From the NCBI GenBank assembly GCA_905478725.1, contig CAJQJT010000073.1, positions 1-6,957 on the forward strand: 6,957 nt of DNA, read 5' to 3'. How positions within the stretch are numbered: the stretch's first letter is position 1; each line of letters begins with the position of its first letter. Shown in pieces: positions 1 to 6,042 of the stretch. The notes under the pieces are model-generated. The model saw nothing but the letters and a program-made list of their open reading frames with translations, ran no database searches and was not told the origin of the DNA. Source of the DNA: an uncultured Pseudomonadales bacterium (GTDB lineage: Bacteria > Pseudomonadota > Gammaproteobacteria > Pseudomonadales > Porticoccaceae). Made by a program: the position numbers and the translations under genes.

Positions 1-357
1 ATTAAAGGCTGGCATGACCAAGATGGTCAGTTGCATGAAAAGATTTACAACGTCGCCCTGTCTGGTAATCGCCGCGCAGGTCCTCAGGGAGGAGTTCCTG
101 TGGTGGGCAATACCGTTAACCTGAAACAAGCAAGCTATACCAATAGTATTGGTGATCCAGAACTAGCCGTGGTTTGGAAAGACCCAGACTTCGATCGCGA
201 TGAGTTGGCATTTTATTACTTGCGAGTTCTAGAGATTCCTACACCTAGATGGCCTGCTTATGACGTTGCTTTCTATAACCTTAAAGATGTGCCAACGGAC
301 GTATCTATGATTACTCAGGAGCGAGCTTATAGTTCGCCGATTTGGTATACGCCCTAG
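1..357 (+). CDS. DUF3604 family protein, C-terminal part (5' end outside window)
   Basis: The reading frame is open from base 1 to the TAG at 355-357 and encodes the last 118 residues of a protein that begins upstream. An in-frame TTG at 31 is not a credible start, because the frame and the homology both continue to base 1 (IKGWHDQDG...). The fragment aligns end to end with the C-terminus of the complete DUF3604 protein at 1017-2927, with no gap and 89 of 118 identities by hand count. Shared blocks include TNSIGDPELAVVW, DPDFDRDELAFYYLRVLEIP and the terminal AYSSPIWYTP. The catalytic PHP-like motifs would lie upstream and are not visible. By analogy with its paralogue, the full protein is probably an exported metal-dependent hydrolase of unknown substrate. 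It is cut by the window edge, and nothing suggests it is a pseudogene. Confidence 0.9.
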   Translation: MKGWHDQDGQLHEKIYNVALSGNRRAGPQGGVPVVGNTVNLKQASYTNSIGDPELAVVWKDPDFDRDELAFYYLRVLEIPTPRWPAYDVAFYNLKDVPTDVSMITQERAYSSPIWYTP

Positions 358-449
358 CTTGAAAAGCCCTTGAAGATATTTTCTTGAAATAATACTGGTT
401 TATATCCCTAGTTGGAGTAGCGAGATAAAACACAAAGCACAGATTGCGC

Positions 450-453
450 AGGG
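450..453 (+). promoter_or_regulatory. Ribosome binding site of the VOC gene
   Basis: AGGG lies 6 nt before the ATG at 460. It is a short Shine-Dalgarno match that supports this start. The preceding 90 nt after the DUF3604 stop hold no promoter I can call with confidence. Confidence 0.5.
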
Positions 454-459
454 CTTACT

Positions 460-885
460 ATGATTAAGCGAATAGAGCATGTTGGGATCTCAACTAAAAA
501 CTATCAGCAATTAGTTGATTTTTACTCGAATATAATTGGGTTTGATGTTTTGTATGATGGATCGTTTAAGGGTGATTTATATAGCTCAATTATGGCCCTC
601 GAGAAGCCTGAGGGACGAGTTGCTCTGCTAGAACTGGATGATACTCAACTTGAAATCTTTGAGTTTAGTCAGCCTGTACCACCACCTCTCAGGGGAATGC
701 GCCCTGTAAACCACCAGGGAATTACTCATATCTGTTTTAGTGTTTCAGATATTGATAAGGAATATCAGCGACTTATGGCTTCTGGAATGATGTTTCATTG
801 CGCACCTACAAGCTTCTCTGGAGAGGGTAAAGCTACTTATGGGCGTGATCCTGATGGTAACGTGATTGAGCTATTCGAGATTTAA
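460..885 (+). CDS. VOC (vicinal oxygen chelate / glyoxalase-fold) family enzyme
   Basis: This 141-aa protein spans one VOC module made of two beta-alpha-beta-beta-beta halves. It opens with IEHVGIS (residues 5-11) and FYSNIIGFDV (21-30). The second half opens with GITHICFSVSDID (87-99) and closes with GRDPDGNVIELFEI (128-141). The four usual metal-ligand positions are filled: H7, E65 (in LEIFEF), H90 and E137. A divalent-metal-dependent reaction is therefore plausible. VOC enzymes include glyoxalase I, methylmalonyl-CoA epimerase, ring-cleaving dioxygenases and fosfomycin/bleomycin resistance proteins, and this sequence does not settle which type it is. There is no signal peptide, so it should be cytoplasmic. 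It sits between two DUF3604 paralogues on the same strand, which suggests a shared pathway. Length is normal for a single-module VOC protein that dimerises. Confidence 0.9.
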   Translation: MIKRIEHVGISTKNYQQLVDFYSNIIGFDVLYDGSFKGDLYSSIMALEKPEGRVALLELDDTQLEIFEFSQPVPPPLRGMRPVNHQGITHICFSVSDIDKEYQRLMASGMMFHCAPTSFSGEGKATYGRDPDGNVIELFEI

Positions 886-892
886 GTAGCGT

Positions 893-908
893 CACAGTGT
901 TCACTGTG
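893..908. promoter_or_regulatory. Perfect dyad, candidate operator
   Basis: CACAGTG-TT-CACTGTG is a perfect 7-bp inverted repeat with a 2-bp centre, starting 8 nt after the VOC stop and ending about 108 nt before the DUF3604 start. The dyad is the size expected for a dimeric helix-turn-helix regulator. No T-run follows it, so it does not look like an intrinsic terminator. Which regulator would bind is unknown, and none is encoded in the window. Confidence 0.4.
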
Positions 909-927
909 TGGCCGAATTCTTCCAAAT

Positions 928-941
928 TTAATATATATTAA
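928..941. repeat. 14-bp AT-only palindrome upstream of DUF3604 gene
   Basis: TTAATATATATTAA is self-complementary over 14 bp and lies about 75 nt before the DUF3604 start codon. It could be an operator or an AT-rich promoter element (it contains TATATT). In AT-rich intergenic DNA it could also be chance. Confidence 0.3.
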
Positions 942-1005
942 GTACATAAATCTTCGCTGATTTCCCAGCTAATTTACTGCGTATCTCTAGTGAATACATA
1001 AGGCT

Positions 1006-1010
1006 GGAGA
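1006..1010 (+). promoter_or_regulatory. Ribosome binding site of the second DUF3604 gene
   Basis: GGAGA is placed 6 nt before the ATG at 1017. It is a good Shine-Dalgarno match and, together with the signal peptide that follows directly, fixes the start. Confidence 0.7.
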
Positions 1011-1016
1011 GTATAG

Positions 1017-2927
1017 ATGTCATTTAGGTTTAGTCAGGTAAACCTGTCGATAGGCGCGTTTTTACTTATCGCTGCAGGGGGAGTTTTAGCAGAACAAAGC
1101 TATTCTCCCTATGCTGACACCAATTTTCCCCAGAAGGTGTATTGGGGAGATACACATCTACACACTAACCTGTCAGTAGATTCTGTGGTTTTTGGCAACA
1201 ACAAATTGGGACCAGATGATGCCTACCGTTTTGCTAAGGGTTTGTCTGTGATTGCTCACAATGGGATGAAAGCTCAGCTATCAAGGCCGCTTGATTTTTT
1301 GGTGATTGCAGATCATGCCTTCAATTTAGGGCTTATGAATGGTTTAGATATCGCCGACCCAATATTACTTAATACTCGGGTAGGCAAGGACCTCTATTCA
1401 GAGTATAAAAAAATACTAGGTGAGGATGGGACCCCAAACTGGTCACCGCAAACAAATGCCTTTTTAGACAGTGTTTATAACTCGGCAGAGAATAGCCTTG
1501 TTGAGGATAAATTCTCTCGCTCAGTATGGGCCAAGGTGGCTGAGAGAGCCGATCATCATAACGATCCTGGTCGGTTCACCTCATTTATTGGCTATGAATG
1601 GACTTCACCGGGACAACTGCCTTCTGGGAACCTTCACCGCGTGGTTATCTTCGAAGGAGATGCAAGATCAGTTTCAAATATATTACCTTTCTCAGTATTC
1701 GACAGTAAGAACCCTGAAGACCTTTGGGCCTACTTAAGCAAGGTGGAAAAGCTAACCGGTAGGGGTGTTCTGGCTATTCCTCATAACGGTAATCTCAGTG
1801 CTGGTAAGATGTTTGCCGTTATAGATTTTGGGCAAAGCGTCATTGATGCCGATTACGCCAAAACACGCCGACGCTGGGAGCCTCTATATGAGACAACCCA
1901 AACGAAAGGTGACAGTGAATCTCATCCTATATTGTCACCAGATGATAATTTCTCTGACTATGAAACCTGGAATGGGTGGGAAGGCAAAAACAGTAAAATA
2001 CCGCCGTCGGAAAATATCATAGAAAGACTAACAGCAGAGTATGCAAGGTCTGCTTTAAAGACGGGTTTGTCGCAACAGTTCACTATAGGTGTAAATCCCT
2101 TTAAGTTTGGGTTTGTTGGTGGCACCGATGCGCATAATTCATTGGCAGCTGCGGATGAAAATAACTTTTGGGGAAAGCTGTCTGAAAGTGAGCCGAACCC
2201 AGATCGATTGCTGGCTGCTGCTTGGGAGCCTTTAAGCTGGAAATATGGCCTAGAGCCCAGTGAATTTGAGATTTCAGCTGCAGGGTACACTGGCATCTGG
2301 GCCCATGAAAATACACGTGAGTCATTGTTTGCGGCCATGAAACGTAAGGAGGTTTACGCCTCCACAGGGCCCCGTATTAGTGTTCGTTTCTTTGGCGGCT
2401 GGGACTATAACCCCGGTGATGCTTCGCGTCCTAATCTAGCACAAATAGGCTATAGCAAAGGTGTGCCTATGGGAGGCGATTTAGCGAATGCAGTAGAGGG
2501 AAGGTCGCCGAGCTTTCTTATCCGCGCGGTAAAAGATCCAGATGGCGCTAACCTCGATCGGGTACAGGTCATTAAAGGCTGGCATGACAGCCGGGGCGAA
2601 TTACATGAGCGAATTTATAACGTTGCCCTGTCAGATGGCCGAACCGAATATAAACACGGAAGAGCGCCTGCCGTTGGCTCTACGGTTGATGTAAAAGACG
2701 CCAGCTACACCAACAGCATTGGCGATCCTGAATTGGCGGTTGTCTGGCAAGATCCAGATTTTGATCGCGATGAACTGGCATTCTATTACCTCCGTGTTCT
2801 TGAAATACCCACTCCTAGATGGACAGCCTATGACGCCAAGTTCTTTAGCCTAAAAGATGTGCCGAAAGAAATCCCTATGGTTACTCAGGAACGGGCCTAT
2901 AGTTCGCCGATTTGGTATACGCCCTAA
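1017..2927 (+). CDS. Exported DUF3604 family protein (PHP-like metallohydrolase)
   Basis: This 636-aa protein has a signal peptide at residues 1-25 (hydrophobic SIGAFLLIAAGG, then VLA before E26, a good signal peptidase I site and not a lipobox). It is therefore probably periplasmic or secreted. The mature part begins with VYWGDTHLHTNLSVDS (41-56), the first PHP-type metal motif (D45, H47, H49). Further conserved acidic and His motifs are IADHAF (D99, H100), IGYEWT (E194), NLHRVV (H207), IPHNGN (H256) and GGTDAHN (D371, H373). This ligand series is that of PHP/amidohydrolase-like metal-dependent hydrolases. The length agrees with what I recall for DUF3604 (PF12228). The C-terminal 118 residues are about three-quarters identical to the protein ending at base 357. 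No substrate is established, and a phosphoesterase or other hydrolase role is an inference. It lies 131 nt after VOC and 79 nt before the amidase, all on the same strand. Confidence 0.92.
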   Translation: MSFRFSQVNLSIGAFLLIAAGGVLAEQSYSPYADTNFPQKVYWGDTHLHTNLSVDSVVFGNNKLGPDDAYRFAKGLSVIAHNGMKAQLSRPLDFLVIADHAFNLGLMNGLDIADPILLNTRVGKDLYSEYKKILGEDGTPNWSPQTNAFLDSVYNSAENSLVEDKFSRSVWAKVAERADHHNDPGRFTSFIGYEWTSPGQLPSGNLHRVVIFEGDARSVSNILPFSVFDSKNPEDLWAYLSKVEKLTGRGVLAIPHNGNLSAGKMFAVIDFGQSVIDADYAKTRRRWEPLYETTQTKGDSESHPILSPDDNFSDYETWNGWEGKNSKIPPSENIIERLTAEYARSALKTGLSQQFTIGVNPFKFGFVGGTDAHNSLAAADENNFWGKLSESEPNPDRLLAAAWEPLSWKYGLEPSEFEISAAGYTGIWAHENTRESLFAAMKRKEVYASTGPRISVRFFGGWDYNPGDASRPNLAQIGYSKGVPMGGDLANAVEGRSPSFLIRAVKDPDGANLDRVQVIKGWHDSRGELHERIYNVALSDGRTEYKHGRAPAVGSTVDVKDASYTNSIGDPELAVVWQDPDFDRDELAFYYLRVLEIPTPRWTAYDAKFFSLKDVPKEIPMVTQERAYSSPIWYTP

Positions 2928-3006
2928 AAACATGGGATAACTAAAATTAAAGTGCCTCTAATAAGGCTACAACAGCCAAAATAAATCAATTAAGTTGAGT
3001 GCCCCA

Positions 3007-4440
3007 ATGAAAAAAAGTGAATACGCAGATTACGATGCCCTAGGTCTAAAGCAGTTACTTGATAACGGAGATATAACCGCCCAAGAATTAAATAGCGTCG
3101 CACTCGACGCAATAGAAAAGCTAAATCCAACGCTAAACTTTCTTGTGGAGCTATTACCAGAGGAAAGCAGGAGAGCCTTGGTAAGTGGCAATTCACAGTT
3201 CCCCTTTTCTGGCATTCCATTTTTAATGAAAGATTCTAATGGAATGGCTGGGCAGTCTTTGCAATGTGGCATGCCTCTATTGAAAGGGCTCAAAGTTAAA
3301 GAGGATCTTGAAATTTCATTGCGTATCAAATCGGCAGGTTTAGTTACGTTAGGCGGTAGTACCATTACAGAGCTTATTGATGGTTCCTCACCATTGTATG
3401 GTCCTGTTGCAAACCCATGGGACCTTGGGTATTCCGCTGGATTTTCAAGTAGTGGGTCCGCTGCTGCTGTTGCAGCCGGTGTAGTACCGATGGCGCATAG
3501 TTCTGATGCTGCGGGCTCAATACGGTTACCCGCACACTGTTGTGGTGTGTTTGGATTTATGCCTTCTAGAGGACGAACTCCAGTAGGACCAGGCTATTAC
3601 GGAGGCCGCTTTGGTAGTTTGCGTCACCATGTAATTACGCGTAGCGTGCGAGATTCGGCAGCTATGCTAGATCATTTAAGTGGTCCAGAAGAGGGAGCTC
3701 TATTTCACTTGCCAGCGCCAGCTCGATCTTTTGTTGATGAAATGACCGTTGCGTCTGGTCAGATGAAAATCGCCTTCACAACAACGAGCCCTTCCGGCGA
3801 GCCGGTTGCTCCTGAATGCATCGAAGCTGTAGAAAAAGCCATTAAACTCTGTGAGGAGATGGGACATGAGGTTGAAAATGCTACACCGTACTATGATTGG
3901 GAAGTTTTTTGTTCTGCAGTTTCTGATCAATTGTGTTTCGGTAGCGACATTGATATTGAAGAGATTGCAGGGCAACTAGGCAGAGAAGTTGATGACAAAA
4001 TGATGGCTCATTCTAGCTTATTAATGCTGGAATATAAGAGAGGGCTTAGTAACAAAAAGGTCAGTGCCAGTTCTAACCAGCTCCATCATATTTGTGCTGA
4101 TGTTGAAACCTTCTTTTCCGATATCGACATACTTATTTCCCCTGTTGCTTTAACGCCAGCTCCTGAATTGGGTCTACTTGACAGTAACGCTCCTGAAATA
4201 ACGTCTTTTAGCAAGTGGATGGGTCGAATTTTGGGAGAATTTGCGGCTTTTACGCCTATCTATAACTTCACTGGTCAGCCTGCAATGTCGGTACCCCTAT
4301 ACCATAGCAAGCAGGGGCTACCGGTTGGTGTGCAGTGTGCTGCTAAAATAGGTAATGAAGCGATATTAATTCGTTTAGCTGCACAGTTTGAGCAGCTCTG
4401 CCCTTGGTTAGGCAGAAAGCCGCCGATAAGTATCTATTAA
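3007..4440 (+). CDS. Amidase-signature family hydrolase (NylA-like branch)
   Basis: From the ATG at 3007 this is a 477-aa amidase-signature enzyme. A TTG at 2995 would add four residues but has no better ribosome site. The Ser-cisSer-Lys triad can be placed: K75 in GIPFLMKD, cis-Ser S147 in AGFSSSGSAAA, and nucleophile S171 in SDAAGSIRLPA. The 24-residue S147-S171 spacing matches FAAH-type enzymes. CCGVFGFMPSRGRTPVGP and ITRSVRDSAAMLD follow, and a canonical C-terminal block, YNFTGQPAMSVPL...GLPVGVQ, closes the domain. The CCG..G..PSRGR..VGP layout recalls the branch containing 6-aminohexanoate cyclic-dimer hydrolase (NylA). It lacks the Gln-rich partner motifs I would look for in GatA, and no gatB or gatC is nearby. 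It probably hydrolyses a small amide (or ester) in the cytoplasm, as no signal peptide is seen. Substrate unknown. The gene may be co-transcribed with DUF3604. Confidence 0.9.
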   Translation: MKKSEYADYDALGLKQLLDNGDITAQELNSVALDAIEKLNPTLNFLVELLPEESRRALVSGNSQFPFSGIPFLMKDSNGMAGQSLQCGMPLLKGLKVKEDLEISLRIKSAGLVTLGGSTITELIDGSSPLYGPVANPWDLGYSAGFSSSGSAAAVAAGVVPMAHSSDAAGSIRLPAHCCGVFGFMPSRGRTPVGPGYYGGRFGSLRHHVITRSVRDSAAMLDHLSGPEEGALFHLPAPARSFVDEMTVASGQMKIAFTTTSPSGEPVAPECIEAVEKAIKLCEEMGHEVENATPYYDWEVFCSAVSDQLCFGSDIDIEEIAGQLGREVDDKMMAHSSLLMLEYKRGLSNKKVSASSNQLHHICADVETFFSDIDILISPVALTPAPELGLLDSNAPEITSFSKWMGRILGEFAAFTPIYNFTGQPAMSVPLYHSKQGLPVGVQCAAKIGNEAILIRLAAQFEQLCPWLGRKPPISIY

Positions 4441-4634
4441 TAGCCACATATACTGCTTTAGTAATTTAACCAATTTTAATATGCCTTTAAGACTACTGAA
4501 AATATACTGATAATTGGGCAGATAAGTGACGCTTAAATTATTTTCAGTTGGAAAAGTCGGCTTCTTAATTAGCCATAATGAGCGTACTTATTTTTTATAA
4601 ATCTTTAAATTTAGACTTTGATGCTTAACACGTT
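4441..4634. other. Convergent intergenic region with a 10-bp inverted repeat
   Basis: This 194-nt AT-rich gap lies between the converging amidase and acyltransferase genes. Its only clear structure is ACTGAAAATA (4495-4504) and its exact complement (4539-4548), separated by 34 nt. No GC-rich hairpin followed by a T-run is visible on either strand, so no intrinsic terminator is called, although transcription from both sides should end here. Confidence 0.4.
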
Positions 4635-5930
4635 CTAACTTCCCGGAACCGGTGTGAAATGTTTACATAGCTCATTCATTTCGCTTTCTGGAAAAACAGC
4701 ATGTAGGATAAGATCGCCATTTTTCTCTGGTGCACTAAGAATAACACAAACTCTTCCTGGAAATGATCGGCCTATTAACGGGACTTCATGCCAGGAGGGT
4801 GTTCCTGAGCCAAAGTCTACGTCATAAAGCGATATTTTCGAACAATCATTTAGTTGTAATTCACCTCGATCACACAGTACATCGAATGACTTCCTGAGAT
4901 AATTATGTAATTGCCCTTGACGCATTTTCCGTTCCCAGAATGCAATCGCTTTACCTGTGACACCAGGTTTGTTCGCTAAAATTTCGCGTAGTGACCATAT
5001 TTTCTTTGCGATTTCTGGAAATGATGTTCTAGATAATTCAAGACTACTAATTTCAAAAGACGTTCCTTCAACCACATTTCCGAAATAGTACCGGCTAAGA
5101 CCTAAGATAGAGCGTAGATTATTAAGTTGTACGTATCCGATTTTTTTTCTTTCTGACGCCCTAAATTTAGAAGTTAGCTTTAATATTTGCGCAGGCAATA
5201 GACAGTATTTTATACCTCTTTGGCTGATATTATGTGCCGCAGCAATATGTTTCCACTTATTTAATTTATTAACTTCAATTCTAAATGTGCGTCTTATTCG
5301 AGGGGTCGTCATCTCTACTTTGGGACAATTTTTTGTCTCAATAACCGGCATAATTGCGTGAGGTATGGATTCGCCATTGCCGATGGCGCCTTGTCGCAAT
5401 AAATCGCGGTTAAATGTTAGGGGTACTGGATTTAAGCCTCTGGCTACTTTTGACCAGTTATCTAGAAAATTCGCGACAGACAACAGGTCGAAAACGAGAT
5501 GGTTTATAAATAAGGTTAAAATTGAAGCGTTCTGATAGATCGACAACATTATTTGTAAAACGGGAGAATATTCATCCGTTAGGCTCTGTTGATTAATTTG
5601 ATTCAATGTAGTGTTCAAGCGTTCAAAGTGGAGACTATTGCAAGATGTGAGACATGATATGTTTTCATCATAGCTAATAGATGTAAAAAGTACACCTTCA
5701 TCTTCGGCGGTTAGCATTGGTTTAGTACCATCCCCAAACTTTATCCTGCCAGAGATATGCGGTGCGTGACTGAGAGCTTTCCCCAAGCTGTCTTTTAGGG
5801 TCTTTTCACATAGTATATGGTCGTATATAACTGTCGTATCTGCCCAGCAGGGAGTAAATAAATCTAGGCAAGTTAATATCTCTGGCTCAGACGTTGTGCC
5901 AGCAAAAATCACACATGTTTTAGTTTTCAT
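4635..5930 (-). CDS. BAHD-like HxxxD acyltransferase (transferase family PF02458 type)
   Basis: This 431-aa protein carries the BAHD acyltransferase signatures in the right order and spacing. An N-terminal LDLFTPCWADTTVIY segment (22-36) resembles the family's opening LSxLD block, and KDSLGKALSHAPHISGRI (46-63) resembles its LxxSLSxxLxxxPxLAGR block. HLVFD (144-148) supplies the HxxxD motif with catalytic H144 and structural D148. YFGN (282-285) and DFGSG (372-376) match the conserved YFGN and DFGWG motifs, the Trp being replaced by Ser. The length is typical of the family. Known members move an acyl group from acyl-CoA to an alcohol or amine, and the acceptor here is unknown. No signal peptide or membrane segment is evident, so it is probably a soluble cytoplasmic enzyme. 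The start is fixed by a strong ribosome site. It is the last gene of an apparent E1 beta-SDR-acyltransferase set. Two sampled 60-nt lines have 21-22 G+C, against 27-31 in two lines of the SDR gene. Confidence 0.82.
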   Translation of the reverse strand: MKTKTCVIFAGTTSEPEILTCLDLFTPCWADTTVIYDHILCEKTLKDSLGKALSHAPHISGRIKFGDGTKPMLTAEDEGVLFTSISYDENISCLTSCNSLHFERLNTTLNQINQQSLTDEYSPVLQIMLSIYQNASILTLFINHLVFDLLSVANFLDNWSKVARGLNPVPLTFNRDLLRQGAIGNGESIPHAIMPVIETKNCPKVEMTTPRIRRTFRIEVNKLNKWKHIAAAHNISQRGIKYCLLPAQILKLTSKFRASERKKIGYVQLNNLRSILGLSRYYFGNVVEGTSFEISSLELSRTSFPEIAKKIWSLREILANKPGVTGKAIAFWERKMRQGQLHNYLRKSFDVLCDRGELQLNDCSKISLYDVDFGSGTPSWHEVPLIGRSFPGRVCVILSAPEKNGDLILHAVFPESEMNELCKHFTPVPGS

Positions 5931-5936
5931 GAATTA

Positions 5937-5944
5937 TCTCCTTT
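5937..5944 (-). promoter_or_regulatory. Strong ribosome binding site of the BAHD-like gene
   Basis: Read on the minus strand, AAAGGAGA ends 6 nt before the ATG at 5930-5928. It is a near-perfect Shine-Dalgarno sequence that fixes the start and suggests efficient, independent translation of this cistron. Confidence 0.75.
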
Positions 5945-5953
5945 GATTCTTTT

Positions 5954-6042
5954 CCCCCAAACTGTGCAAAGTGCCACCTTATAGATTGGATTTTGACTTA
6001 TGTTTTCTACCCGTTTAATGTCTTGATGGCAGTTTAAGGGGG
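5954..6042 (-). repeat. Long imperfect inverted repeat filling the SDR-acyltransferase gap
   Basis: On the plus strand CCCCCAAACTG (5954-5964) is complementary to CAGTTT-AA-GGGGG (6030-6042), giving 11 pairs with one 2-nt bulge. Further in, CCACC (5974-5978) pairs with GATGG (6025-6029), with one G-U pair if read as minus-strand RNA. The outer arm starts right after the SDR stop codon, and the other arm ends 9 nt before the acyltransferase ribosome site. In the transcript this would fold the intercistronic spacer into a long stem with a loop of about 46 nt. No U-run follows, so a terminator is unlikely. An RNA stability, processing or translation-control element is an inference. Confidence 0.5.

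Noticed and set aside
31..357. A separate 108-aa gene starting at TTG 31
   Set aside because: The frame and homology extend to base 1, so this is the tail of a longer DUF3604 gene and not an independent small gene.
364..456. 7-bp inverted repeat AAGCCCT / AGGGCTT that would cover the VOC ribosome site
   Set aside because: Seven pairs across a 79-nt spacer are expected by chance in a gap of this size, and the arms do not extend.
1958..2338. Minus-strand open frames inside the DUF3604 gene
   Set aside because: They lie opposite a well-supported gene, and their translations show no family motifs or credible ribosome site.
2954..2977. Short hairpins (GCCT/AGGC and GGCT/AGCC) between DUF3604 and the amidase
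   Set aside because: They are 4-bp stems that exclude each other and lack a T-run, so they give no support for a terminator.
3030..3365. Minus-strand open frames inside the amidase gene
   Set aside because: They are shadows of the amidase coding frame, with low-complexity Ser/Leu-rich translations and no recognisable domain.
5960..5980. Sigma-54 promoter on the minus strand (TGGCAC followed by TTTGCA)
   Set aside because: The two elements lie too close: only 6 nt separate GG and GC, whereas sigma-54 promoters need about 10.
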